The notes below the pieces were generated by a model. That model did not search any database and was not told the origin of the DNA. It saw only the letters and a program-made list of their open reading frames with translations. From assembly GCA_003221195.1 (NCBI GenBank), contig QHQO01000047.1:1-35244 (forward strand): 35,244 nt of DNA, read 5' to 3'. Origin of the DNA: Verrucomicrobiota bacterium (lineage in GTDB: Bacteria > Verrucomicrobiota > Verrucomicrobiia > Chthoniobacterales > UBA10450). Of this stretch, positions 1 through 8,632 are shown in pieces (positions within the stretch are counted from its first letter, which is position 1; each line of letters opens with the position of its first letter). The position numbers were made by a program, and so were the translations under genes.

Positions 1-2
1 CA

Positions 3-806
3 AATGGCGCCGCTTACAAATCGACGCCGTGCATTCTGCGCGAACTCGGCGCGGACCTTGCCGTGGCGCACAACCAACCAAACGGTATGAACATCAACGA
101 TGGATGCGGCAGCATTCATCCGGATGAAATCCAGCGAATCGTAAAGATGAGCGGGGCGGACGTTGGCATTACGCATGACGGCGACGCCGATCGCGTGCTG
201 TTGTGTGACGAAAATGGAGAGATTGTTGATGGCGATGAGATCCTGGCCATCGCTGCGCTGGATCTTTTGAACGCTGGCCGGTTGGAACAAAACACGGTTG
301 TGGCCACCGTCATGAGCAACTTCGGCCTCGATGAAACTCTCTCAGCTCACGGCGGAAAAGTAGTGCGGACAAAGGTCGGCGATCGCTATGTGATTGAAGA
401 GATGACGCAGAAAAAACTCAATCTCGGTGGCGAACAAAGCGGGCACGTGATCTTCCGCGATTTCACCACCACGGGCGATGGCATTATCAGCGCGCTCCAG
501 ATTCTCTGCATCATGCACAAGAGCGGTGAGCCGTTAAGTAAATTGAAGGCGTGTTTGGAAAAATATCCGCAGGCCCAGCGGAATTTGCGGGTGAAAGAAA
601 AGCGGCCGCTGGCTGAGTTGAACACAGTGATGAAACTGGTAAGCGAAGCCGAGAAAGAGCTCTCCGGGAAGGGTCGCGTGCTCCTGCGTTATTCCGGTAC
701 CGAGCCCAAAATTCGTTTACTTATTGAAGGCCGCGAGCTTGAGAAGATCGACAAGCAAGCGGACCGAATTGCCGATGCAATACAAAGCGCGATTGGAGCC
801 GATTAA
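3..806 (+). CDS. glmM: Phosphoglucosamine mutase, C-terminal part (5' truncated by window edge)
   Basis: Open frame extends to the window start (NGAAYKSTPCILRELGADLAVAHNQPNG...); GDADRVLLCDENG metal-binding loop, GGEQSGHVIF sugar-binding loop, RYSGTEPKIRLLIEG phosphate-binding loop. Confidence 0.93.
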   Translation, partial: NGAAYKSTPCILRELGADLAVAHNQPNGMNINDGCGSIHPDEIQRIVKMSGADVGITHDGDADRVLLCDENGEIVDGDEILAIAALDLLNAGRLEQNTVVATVMSNFGLDETLSAHGGKVVRTKVGDRYVIEEMTQKKLNLGGEQSGHVIFRDFTTTGDGIISALQILCIMHKSGEPLSKLKACLEKYPQAQRNLRVKEKRPLAELNTVMKLVSEAEKELSGKGRVLLRYSGTEPKIRLLIEGRELEKIDKQADRIADAIQSAIGAD

Positions 807-825
807 ACACGATGTTTGAACGCGC

Positions 826-935
826 TGTCATGCCGAACGAAGTGAGGGACTTCACAAATGGTAATGGATCACACAATCAAATCTGTGTATCGAAAGCTTC
901 GAGCGGGGGGTCCTTCGCTTCGCTCAGGATGACAG
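826..935. repeat. REP-like imperfect inverted repeat (family A: TGTCATnCnGAnCGAAG ... CTTCGCTCAGGATGACA)
   Basis: tgtcatgccgaacgaagtgagggac ... ggtccttcgcttcgctcaggatgacag; related copies near 9291, 17543 and 28341. Confidence 0.75.
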
Positions 936-945
936 CTGGTACCTT

Positions 946-1596
946 ATGACTTTGTCCCGGGTAATCGAAGCGCTTTTATTTACCGCGCAGAAGCCGCTTT
1001 CAATCCGTGAACTGAAGGAAGCTATCAGAGGAGCCGGCGCAGAGGATGAATTCTCGCCTAACGAGTTCGCGCGGGTGAGCGAAGCAGAGATTGCCGCCGT
1101 CCTCGAACAATTGAAAATCGAGTGTATCGAACAACAGAGCGCATTTCAGCTTAACGAAAAGGCGGACGGTTGGCAGCTGGCTACCGATCCGAAATACGCC
1201 CCGTGGGTGCGCCAGCTTTTTCCCGCGCCAAAACCGGCTCGGTTAAGTGCGCCTGCGCTGGAGACCCTCGCGATTATTGCTTATCGCCAACCTATCACGC
1301 GGGCAGATGTCGAAGCAGTTCGAGGGGTGAACATTGATGGCGTGCTTCAAACGTTGATGGAGCGCGGCCTGGTTAAGATTGCGGGTCGCGCCGAAATCCC
1401 CGGGCGCCCGCTGCTGTATGAAACTACGCAGTTTTTTCTGGATCATTTTGGGCTTCGGAATCTGGGCGAATTGCCGAATGTGGAAGAGTTGCGCACCCGC
1501 CATTTGCCAAAAGCGCGTCCCGTAGCCGGTGCCAGCGATGCCGGGTCACAGGAGTTGCCAACCCCGGCTACAACGCCTGAAGGTACGGGCGATTGA
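946..1596 (+). CDS. scpB: Segregation and condensation protein B
   Basis: MTLSRVIEALLFTAQKPLSIRELKEA..., ETLAIIAYRQPITRADVEAVRGVNIDGVLQTLMERGLVKIAGRAEIPGRPLLYETTQFFLDHFGL is the ScpB winged-helix signature. Confidence 0.93.
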   Translation: MTLSRVIEALLFTAQKPLSIRELKEAIRGAGAEDEFSPNEFARVSEAEIAAVLEQLKIECIEQQSAFQLNEKADGWQLATDPKYAPWVRQLFPAPKPARLSAPALETLAIIAYRQPITRADVEAVRGVNIDGVLQTLMERGLVKIAGRAEIPGRPLLYETTQFFLDHFGLRNLGELPNVEELRTRHLPKARPVAGASDAGSQELPTPATTPEGTGD

Positions 1597-2705
1597 CCTC
1601 AATCGCCGCGATGCGCGTGGTCACGTTTGCACCGGGCGGATCGGGTGAACCGCTATCTTTTTTGGGTCGGCTCACTCGCAATCGATGGGCATCGCCGATT
1701 TTTGCTTTGCTCGTCTTAACATCCGCATCTGCCGTTGCAGAAATTTTGCCCGCTGATTGTGCACGAGCTGCAAAGTATTCTGAAAGCAAACGCGGTGTCG
1801 CCATGCTGGTCTTGCAAAATGGGCGAACTATTTTCGAGCACTATGCCAACGGCGGATCGGCGCGCGGAAGATGGCCAATCTTCAGCGGAACAAAAAGTTT
1901 CTGGGGGGTCGCGGCGCTGGCTGCGGCGCGCGATGGTTTGTTCAAACTTGACGATCCTGTTTCCGACACGATCACGGAATGGAAGAGCGACCCGCGCAAA
2001 TCGCAGATCACCATCGGGCAGCTACTCAGCCAGACCGATGGTATCGAAGGCGCGTCGCGGCTGCAGCGCGCGTCGGTCCGAGATCGTAATGCGATGGCGA
2101 TTCGATTGCCTGTGGTGGCTGCGCCAGGCTCGGCTTTCGTTTATGGGCCTAGCCATCTTCAGATTTTTTCGGAACTGCTGCGCCGAAAACTAAGGGGCCG
2201 GAGTACGATCGGTTATTTTGAAGGACGTGTCTCCAATCGGCTTGGACTGGGTCGTCTCAACTATAAAAAAGATGCACGCGGAAATCCGCTGCCCGCAACA
2301 GGATTTGAATTGACTGCTCGCGAATGGGCGTGCCTGGGAGAGTTGGTCCTCGGCCAAGGTAGTTATCACGGGCGACAAATTGTTCCTGCGGCCTTCTTGC
2401 GAGAAGCGTTTGCCGGCTCGGCGGCTAACCCGTCATACGGACTCACTTTTTGGTTAAATCGACAGGCACCAAATGGGCGCGAAGCAGACATGGAACGGAT
2501 GATCGATCTACCATGGCAAAGTGCGGAGTGGACCGGTGTGTGCATCTGCAAGGACGCGCCGTCAGACATGATCGTAGCGCTTGGCTCGCACTATCAGCGG
2601 CTCTTTATTATCCCATCGCTAAAAGCCATCATCGTGCGGCAAGGATTGGAAGCACGGTTTTCCGACGCGCACTTTCTGCGGCTGGTTCTGGGCCGCATTC
2701 AGTAA
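1593..2705 (+). CDS. Serine hydrolase (class C beta-lactamase / penicillin-binding-like), probably exported
   Basis: Hydrophobic N-terminus; SxxK-type motif in FSGTKSFWGVAALAAARDGLFKLDDPVSD; ITIGQLLSQTDGIEG. TTG start overlaps the scpB stop; ATG at 1611 is an alternative. Confidence 0.75.
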   Translation: MTSIAAMRVVTFAPGGSGEPLSFLGRLTRNRWASPIFALLVLTSASAVAEILPADCARAAKYSESKRGVAMLVLQNGRTIFEHYANGGSARGRWPIFSGTKSFWGVAALAAARDGLFKLDDPVSDTITEWKSDPRKSQITIGQLLSQTDGIEGASRLQRASVRDRNAMAIRLPVVAAPGSAFVYGPSHLQIFSELLRRKLRGRSTIGYFEGRVSNRLGLGRLNYKKDARGNPLPATGFELTAREWACLGELVLGQGSYHGRQIVPAAFLREAFAGSAANPSYGLTFWLNRQAPNGREADMERMIDLPWQSAEWTGVCICKDAPSDMIVALGSHYQRLFIIPSLKAIIVRQGLEARFSDAHFLRLVLGRIQ

Positions 2706-2762
2706 ATCAGCATGCGGGATTGACTTACTCGTTCCTCTGGCAAACGGTCCTCGATAGTCCTT

Positions 2763-3449
2763 ATGAACAAATTCACGATGGGTTGCGGAGTGCTACTCGC
2801 AATCCTGCTTTTCATTGTCGTTATTGCGGCCATCGCATTGGGCGGCAGTTATAATGGTCTCGTTCGTTTGCAGCAGACTGTCGATCAAAGCTGGGCGCAG
2901 GTGCAAAACGTTTATCAGCGGCGCGCAGATTTGATTCCGAATCTGGTGAACACGGTTTCAGGCGCGGCGAATTTCGAGAAATCGACGCTAACTGAAGTGA
3001 CCAATGCGCGGGCCAGTGTTGGCCGTGTGCAACTTGACCCAAACAAGGCGCCTACCGATGCAGCGCAACTTGAACAATTCCAGGCTGCGCAAGGACAGTT
3101 GAGCAATGCGCTCTCGCGCCTGCTGGTGGTCGTGGAACGGTATCCGGAGTTAAAAGCTAATCAGAATTTTCTTGGCCTGCAGGCGCAACTGGAAGGCACA
3201 GAGAACCGAATCTCGGTCGAGCGCGGGAACTTCAACACCGCTGTGCAGAACTACAACGTGGCAGTGCGCAGTTTTCCGACAAACTTGATTGCGGGAATGC
3301 TCGGATTTCCGCCGCGACCATTTTTCACTGCGCAAGCCGGCGCGGAGAAACCGCCGCCTGTGCAATTTAATTTTGGCCCTGCGCCGACGCCGGCCGCGAA
3401 TTTGAATCAAGGCGCCGCGCCGACGCCAGCGACTGCCGCATCGCCATAA
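2763..3449 (+). CDS. lemA: LemA family protein
   Basis: N-terminal TM then YNGLVRLQQTVDQSWAQVQNVYQRRADLIPNLVNTVSGAANFEKSTLTEVTNARASV; NFNTAVQNYNVAVRSFPTNLIAGMLGF. Confidence 0.93.
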   Translation: MNKFTMGCGVLLAILLFIVVIAAIALGGSYNGLVRLQQTVDQSWAQVQNVYQRRADLIPNLVNTVSGAANFEKSTLTEVTNARASVGRVQLDPNKAPTDAAQLEQFQAAQGQLSNALSRLLVVVERYPELKANQNFLGLQAQLEGTENRISVERGNFNTAVQNYNVAVRSFPTNLIAGMLGFPPRPFFTAQAGAEKPPPVQFNFGPAPTPAANLNQGAAPTPATAASP

Positions 3450-3479
3450 GGTGATTCTCAATCTTGCGGTAGTAGCGGG

Positions 3480-3520
3480 CGAGCCTGCCACGCCGAAGCA
3501 TGGCAAAGGCGGGTGGCCCG
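3480..3520. repeat. REP-like inverted repeat in the lemA/TPM intergenic region (family C)
   Basis: gcctgccacgccgaagcatggcaaaggcgggtggc forms an imperfect hairpin immediately upstream of the likely ATG at 3523. Confidence 0.5.
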
Positions 3521-3522
3521 CG

Positions 3523-4329
3523 ATGCAGCAGCCGACACGGCTGCCGCTGCAAATCTTTCGCGCGAAGCAACCCGCTCTGTTAGTCGCAGCATTCTTTGCA
3601 TTGCTAGCAACAAAGTCACAAGCCGCGGAAGTCATTCCGCCGAAACCAGACCGGTATTTCAACGATTACGCCGGCATTGTCTCCAAATCCGCAGCACTGC
3701 GTTTCAATGAAGAACTTGCGCAATTTGAGCGGGAAACGTCGGATCAGGTAGTGGTTGCAATCTTCCCGAAAATGCAGAGCGACTCCGACGTCGCAGATTA
3801 CACGCAGCGCGTCGCCCAGGCGTGGGGCGTCGGCCAAAAGGAACGTCGCAATGGCGTTGTTCTATTTGTTTTCGTTCAGGATCGCAAAATGTTTATCCAA
3901 GTCGGTTACGGCTTGGAAGGCGCACTGCCCGACATCACCGCATTCGACATCACTGAATACAGAATCAAACCGCATTTTCGCACTGGCGATTACGAAGGCG
4001 GGGTCGCCACCGGAATCGATTCCATCTTTAAGGCGATTCGCGGCGAGTACAAGGGATCAGGCAAAACTGTTGCCGAAGAACATCGTGGTGGTGGCGCTTC
4101 GAACATCTGGTTCTTCATCATTTTTACGATCGTGCTGATCATCATTTCGAGGGTGCTGCGGCGACTTGGCGGATGGGGTTATTCCTCTCGCGGTGGCGGT
4201 CCCATGTTCTTCCCGGTCGGTGGCGACGGTGGCGGCTGGTCTTCGGGGGGTGGCGGTGGCGGCGGGTTTAGCGGATTCAGCGGCGGAGGCGGTAGCTTTG
4301 GTGGAGGCGGCGCGGGATCGAGTTGGTAG
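3523..4329 (+). CDS. TPM-domain (YgcG-like) membrane protein with Gly-rich C-terminus
   Basis: Signal peptide, RYFNDYAGIVSKSAALRFNEELAQFERETSDQVVVAIFPKM, VGYGLEGALPDITA, TM, tail GGGGGGGFSGFSGGGGSFGGGGAGSSW. ORF track begins at 3451; ATG 3523 preferred. Confidence 0.88.
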   Translation: MQQPTRLPLQIFRAKQPALLVAAFFALLATKSQAAEVIPPKPDRYFNDYAGIVSKSAALRFNEELAQFERETSDQVVVAIFPKMQSDSDVADYTQRVAQAWGVGQKERRNGVVLFVFVQDRKMFIQVGYGLEGALPDITAFDITEYRIKPHFRTGDYEGGVATGIDSIFKAIRGEYKGSGKTVAEEHRGGGASNIWFFIIFTIVLIIISRVLRRLGGWGYSSRGGGPMFFPVGGDGGGWSSGGGGGGGFSGFSGGGGSFGGGGAGSSW

Positions 4330-4333
4330 CACG

Positions 4334-4771
4334 ATGCGAACCAGAGAGTTTCTCAGCAAGCTTGAGCATGATCGGATTCTAAGCGCGATCCGTGAGGCCG
4401 AATCGAAAACTTCCGGCGAGATTCGCGTCTTTATTCAGCGCGGCAAATTGAATTCCGATCCGCTGATCGTTGCGCAGAAAAAATTCCAGCGGCTTGGAAT
4501 GTACAAGACCCGGGAACGCAATGCGGTGCTGATTTTCGTAGCGCCGCGAGCGCACAAATTCGCCGTCGTCGGCGATCAAGCGATTCATGAAAAATGCGGC
4601 GAAGAATTCTGGCGGCGCGTTGTGGACGCCATGCGTGTCCATTTTCAAAATGAAAAATTCAGCCACGCGCTAATCGAAGCGGTCAACGAAGTCGGCAAAG
4701 TGCTGGCCGCGCATTTTCCGAGAACGTCGGCAAACGCAAATGAGTTATCGGATGAGATCGTCGAGAGCTGA
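4334..4771 (+). CDS. Second TPM-domain protein, no Gly tail, probably cytoplasmic
   Basis: MRTREFLSKLEHDRILSAIREAESKTSGEIRVFIQRG...ERNAVLIFVAPRAHKFAVVGDQAIHEKCGEEFWRRVVDAMRVHFQNEKFSHALIEAVNEVG. Confidence 0.8.
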   Translation: MRTREFLSKLEHDRILSAIREAESKTSGEIRVFIQRGKLNSDPLIVAQKKFQRLGMYKTRERNAVLIFVAPRAHKFAVVGDQAIHEKCGEEFWRRVVDAMRVHFQNEKFSHALIEAVNEVGKVLAAHFPRTSANANELSDEIVES

Positions 4772-4788
4772 GTAAGCCGGCTGCGACT

Positions 4789-5268
4789 TCAGCCGGGCTG
4801 CTGAGAAGGAACAATGTTGGCGTGGCGCGCGATCTCCTGCCACTTTCCAGCTTGTTTCATCCAGACTGCTGTAAAGCGGAGGTATTCGGTTTTCCCAGCG
4901 TTCGGCATCTTCCCGCCCCAGACGACAGTCTCGCCTCCCGCGACGATCACGATGTCGCCATAAACCCGGAGATATTCAATTTGTCGATCAAAAGAGGTGA
5001 TTACTAGAAAGCCCGACTCGACCATTCGCAGAACCTGTTGCTTGGTCACGAACTTGTTCAGTGGATTGGTGACGACAAAATCATCCGACCAGATTCGCGC
5101 CATCACTTGTGCATCTTTGTGAAGGAAGGCGTCGACTTCTTCGCCGTTTAGTTGGCGAATCTCTTCTTCCACGTGCTTGTCGTCTGGCGTAGCCGTAGCT
5201 GCAGCTTGCGCGAAATCGAGAGCCGACGTCAGAATTAGTAGCACCGCCAAAAGGATGGGGTTTTTCAT
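4789..5268 (-). CDS. Exported NTF2-like / SnoaL-like (DUF4440) protein
   Basis: Signal peptide MKNPILLAVLLILTSALDFAQAAA; EEIRQLNGEEVDAFLHKDAQVMARIWSDDFVVTNPLNKFVTKQQVL; RFTAVWMKQAGKWQEIARHAN. Confidence 0.8.
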   Translation of the reverse strand: MKNPILLAVLLILTSALDFAQAAATATPDDKHVEEEIRQLNGEEVDAFLHKDAQVMARIWSDDFVVTNPLNKFVTKQQVLRMVESGFLVITSFDRQIEYLRVYGDIVIVAGGETVVWGGKMPNAGKTEYLRFTAVWMKQAGKWQEIARHANIVPSQQPG

Positions 5269-5546
5269 GAATTTATCGTCCTCGCCGATTGTTTTGGTGT
5301 CGAGTGCAAAACCCCCAATTGCACTTGCAAAATTGGCGATTCCGCTTTTATTGACGACTCCGCAGCGAGTTTTTTAATTACGCCGTTGGTCCCTGGGTCT
5401 CCGTCGCTGGACGTGAAGCCGCACTCGCCAGGGGGAACCCGGCGAAGAGATGGAGGAATGGAGTATCAGAGTGATGAAGTAACGGACTTTGTGTCTTTGC
5501 TCATTACTCGAATATTCCACGACTTCGTCACTCCAGAAGAAAAATT

Positions 5547-6590
5547 ATGCCAATCCGTTACGGTCGCTTTGAGATGCCGAAAGCTCTCGCCAAAGATGAG
5601 AGCACAGCCACAGATACTTACGCCAAATTCACCGCCGAGCCGTTTGAGGCCGGTTATGGGCACACCGTAGGAAATTCGCTCCGGCGCGTCCTGCTTTCCT
5701 CTTTGGAAGGCGCTGCCATCACTGCAGCAAAAATCACGGGCGCCCAACATGAATTCGCCACTCTTCCGGGCGTAGTGGAGGACGTGACCGACATCGTCCT
5801 CAACCTCAAAAAGGTAAAATTCAAGCTCGATGGCCAGGATCACGAGCCGAAGAAACTCTCCCTTGTTGTAAACAAAGAAGGCCAAGTCACTGCCGGCGAC
5901 ATCCAAACGATTCAGGGTTTTGAAGTGCTCAATCCCAAGCAGCTCATTTGCACTCTGGACAAGAAACACAAGTTCGACGCCGAGCTCGATGTGCGCGTCG
6001 GTCGCGGTTTTGCCACTGGCGAGGAAAATAAGCGCCCAGACCAGCCGATCGGCCTGATTCCAATCGATTCCATCTTTTCTCCGGTCACGCGCGTCAAGTA
6101 CGCGGTCGAAAATACTCGGGTCGGGCAGCGAACCGATTACGACAAGCTCATCCTTGAAATCTGGACCGACGGACGCTTGTCGCCGGACGAGGCGTTGCTC
6201 CAGGCCTCAGCCATTTTGCGGCACCACCTCGATGTGTTCGTGAACTTTAACGAAGAAGTGATCGAGTTCGACCAGACGCCGGCCGGCGTCAGCGAAGAAA
6301 ACCTGAAGCTCAAGAAACTGCTCAACATGAGCGTCAACGAAATCGAGCTCAGCGTGCGTGCAGCCAATTGCTTGAATAATGCGAACATCACTTCAGTAGG
6401 CCAGCTTGCTCAAAAGACTGAAGCCGAAATGCTGAAGTATCGTAATTTCGGCAAGAAATCGTTGAATGAAATTAAGGACAAACTGCAACAGCTCGGCCTG
6501 GGCCTGGGCATGAAATTTGAGCCCGGCCTCCTGGACGCCCCCGTGAGCAGCGATGGTGCCGTCCCAAGTGCAGCGGCTGGCGAAGAGTAA
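5547..6590 (+). CDS. rpoA: DNA-directed RNA polymerase subunit alpha
   Basis: FEAGYGHTVGNSLRRVLLSSLEGAAITAAKITGAQHEFATLPGVVEDVTDIVLNLK; C-terminal domain ELSVRAANCLNNANITSVGQLAQKTEAEMLKYRNFGKKSLNEIKDKL. Confidence 0.97.
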   Translation: MPIRYGRFEMPKALAKDESTATDTYAKFTAEPFEAGYGHTVGNSLRRVLLSSLEGAAITAAKITGAQHEFATLPGVVEDVTDIVLNLKKVKFKLDGQDHEPKKLSLVVNKEGQVTAGDIQTIQGFEVLNPKQLICTLDKKHKFDAELDVRVGRGFATGEENKRPDQPIGLIPIDSIFSPVTRVKYAVENTRVGQRTDYDKLILEIWTDGRLSPDEALLQASAILRHHLDVFVNFNEEVIEFDQTPAGVSEENLKLKKLLNMSVNEIELSVRAANCLNNANITSVGQLAQKTEAEMLKYRNFGKKSLNEIKDKLQQLGLGLGMKFEPGLLDAPVSSDGAVPSAAAGEE

Positions 6591-6621
6591 GCGTCAGATC
6601 GAGGATCACGTTCGCCGCGTT

Positions 6622-7191
6622 ATGAGACATCAGAAAAAGACGGTCAAATTGGGTCGCACGGCTGAGCATCGCAAAGCGTTGCTAGCTAATCAGGTTTGCT
6701 CCTTGATCGAGCATCAACGCATCAAGACCACCCTGGCCAAAGCGAAAGCAGTTCGTCCGCTCGCGGAACGGATGATCACGCTCGGAAAAAATGGCTCGAT
6801 TCACGCGCGCCGCACCGCCTTGGCGACGCTGCGCCAAAAGAACGCCGTAAAAAAATTGTTCGACGACATTGCGCCAAGATCTGCGGAGCGCAACGGCGGA
6901 TACACGCGTATCGTGAAGCTTGGCCAGCGCAAAAGCGATTCCGCTCCCATGGCATTCATCGAGTGGGTTGATGTAGAAAAGGTGGTGGAGGGAAAACCAG
7001 CGGCAGAGAAGAAGTCGAAGCGTAAAGAAGCTGAAATTAAGTCAACGGAAACAGAAGCCATGCGCGAAGAGCCGGCAGCCGAGGAGCCGGCAATGAAGGA
7101 AGAAAAGCCTGCTGAAGCGCCGGCACCGCCCGAGGAGCCGCAGCCGAAGAAAAGGCGCTGGTTTGGCCGCAAATCGGATGCCGAAAAGTAA
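6622..7191 (+). CDS. rplQ: 50S ribosomal protein L17 (bL17) with long charged C-terminal extension
   Basis: MRHQKKTVKLGRTAEHRKALLANQVCSLIEHQRIKTTLAKAKAVRPLAERMITLGKN. ATG at 6622 is in frame in the 6553 ORF. Confidence 0.95.
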   Translation: MRHQKKTVKLGRTAEHRKALLANQVCSLIEHQRIKTTLAKAKAVRPLAERMITLGKNGSIHARRTALATLRQKNAVKKLFDDIAPRSAERNGGYTRIVKLGQRKSDSAPMAFIEWVDVEKVVEGKPAAEKKSKRKEAEIKSTETEAMREEPAAEEPAMKEEKPAEAPAPPEEPQPKKRRWFGRKSDAEK

Positions 7192-7199
7192 TCCGCGAA

Positions 7200-7530
7200 G
7201 CCCGAATCCCAGCTTGTCAACGTGTCGAAATCGGCCAGATCCTGAGCTCGACCGACTGCACGCTTGTTTCGGAACAAAGCCTCTTTCCCTGGAACAAAAC
7301 GGGAATCCCATCGAGTTCTGCTGAAACTTTGCAAGGCGAGACTCTGTGCCCCGACGATGACGTAATCAACGCCGCGGGAGTTGAGTAATTCGAGAAACTC
7401 TCTCCAGTCTGTGCTCAGGCCTATGGTTTAGGAGCTCCACCGGAATGCGGAGACGTTCGTTGCCGGTAAGCTTTTTGTAGAAATCGCGGTCCGCTTTTTC
7501 AGCCTCGGCGAAACTGCGAAATTTCTTTGC
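7200..7530 (-). pseudogene. Decayed two-gene module: small partner ORF remnant plus internally deleted, frameshifted nucleotidyltransferase
   Basis: Minus strand reads FRSFAEAEKADRDFYKKLTGNERLRIPVELLNHRPEHRLERVSRITQLPRR* overlapping DWREFLELLNSRGVDYVIVGAQSLA, which jumps directly to a C-terminal-type segment PGKEALFRNKRAVGRAQDLADFDTL. The central catalytic part is absent. Confidence 0.6.
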
Positions 7531-7596
7531 CGCCTTTCCACAACAAGAATGTAGACTTGGCAGCCACGCTTTCCGAGCGAATTTGATCGAAACTGA

Positions 7597-7971
7597 ATGA
7601 CTCCCAATCCCTACCTGTTCATCGTCATTTTCATTGGCGTAGCGTTGGTTTTTCCATTGATTCCGCTTGCCCTGGCCTGGCTATGGCGGCGAGTTTTTCA
7701 ACCTCCAAAACCAGGCCCACAAAAAAATGCAATTTACGAATGCGGCGTCGAATCGCTCGGCGAAGCGCAAATCCAGTTTCGCTCACAGTACTATTTATAC
7801 GCGATCATCTTCCTTATATTTGATGTGGAAGCGATCTTTCTAGTGCCATTCGCAGTGGCTTTCACCGGTTTGCCTGTTGGCGCATTCATCGCGATATTGG
7901 TTTTTCTGTTGCTCCTGATTGAAGGGCTCATTTGGGCTTGGAGTAAGGGATGTTTGCAATGGGAACGATAA
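7597..7971 (+). CDS. nuoA: NADH-quinone oxidoreductase subunit A
   Basis: PGPQKNAIYECGVESLGEAQIQFRSQYYLYAIIFLIFDVEAIFLVPFAVAF. Confidence 0.95.
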   Translation: MTPNPYLFIVIFIGVALVFPLIPLALAWLWRRVFQPPKPGPQKNAIYECGVESLGEAQIQFRSQYYLYAIIFLIFDVEAIFLVPFAVAFTGLPVGAFIAILVFLLLLIEGLIWAWSKGCLQWER

Positions 7972-8005
7972 AGCGTTTGAAGCATCAAGGCGTTAGAGTG
8001 GAGAA

Positions 8006-8629
8006 ATGAGCGAAGGAATCGACGAAGGCTTGCGTAGCAAACTGCAGCAACAAGGGGTCTGGGTGACTTCGGTGCAGGAGCTTTACAACTGGGGGCGCAA
8101 AAACTCGATTTGGCCGCTCCAATTCGGACTCGCTTGTTGCGCGATAGAGATGATCGCGACAGCGGCGTCGCGGTATGATATCGCGCGTTTTGGCGGCGAG
8201 GTTTTCCGCCCATCGCCGCGTCAGGCGGACCTGATGATTGTCGCAGGCACGGTGACCAAAAAAATGGCGCCACAAATCGTGCGCCTGTACAATCAAATGG
8301 CCGATCCAAAATACGTGATTGCGATGGGTGCGTGCGCCATTTCCGGCGGCCCATTTAAGCAAGGCTACAACGTCCTCAAAGGAATCGACCGTTACATTCC
8401 GGTAGATGTTTATATTCCCGGTTGTCCGCCGCGTCCCGAAGCGCTTTTGCACGCATTCATGGAGTTACAGAGCAAGATTGACGAGCAAAAGTTGAGCGGC
8501 GCGAACAAGGCGGCTCATCTCGAGCCAGAAGAGCCGAGCGAGTTTCCCGTGCCCGAATTCGGTAAGCACGATCTCGAGCCACCGGCGAATCCAAACGTGT
8601 TTCGCCCGCCGGCGATCGAACGCGCCTAA
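8006..8629 (+). CDS. nuoB: NADH-quinone oxidoreductase subunit B
   Basis: [57 protein letters not shown]...[11 protein letters not shown]...[23 protein letters not shown]. Confidence 0.97.
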   Translation: MSEGIDEGLRSKLQQQGVWVTSVQELYNWGRKNSIWPLQFGLACCAIEMIATAASRYDIARFGGEVFRPSPRQADLMIVAGTVTKKMAPQIVRLYNQMADPKYVIAMGACAISGGPFKQGYNVLKGIDRYIPVDVYIPGCPPRPEALLHAFMELQSKIDEQKLSGANKAAHLEPEEPSEFPVPEFGKHDLEPPANPNVFRPPAIERA

Positions 8630-8632
8630 CGA

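Noticed and set aside
3150-3662. 170-aa minus-strand ORF across lemA/TPM junction
   Set aside because: Antisense to clear lemA coding sequence, no recognisable domain.
4200-4325. GGTGGCGGT-type tandem repeat
   Set aside because: It is the coding sequence of the Gly-rich tail common in TPM/YgcG-like proteins, not a separate element.
5380-5455. Possible riboswitch upstream of rpoA (gccagggggaacccggcgaag)
   Set aside because: Superficially similar to cobalamin-riboswitch words, but the B12-box and three-way junction pattern could not be recognised.
6801-7334. 177-aa minus-strand ORF opposite rplQ
   Set aside because: Mostly antisense to the L17 core and tail; only its first part (above about 7200) has real similarity, which I report as the pseudogene.
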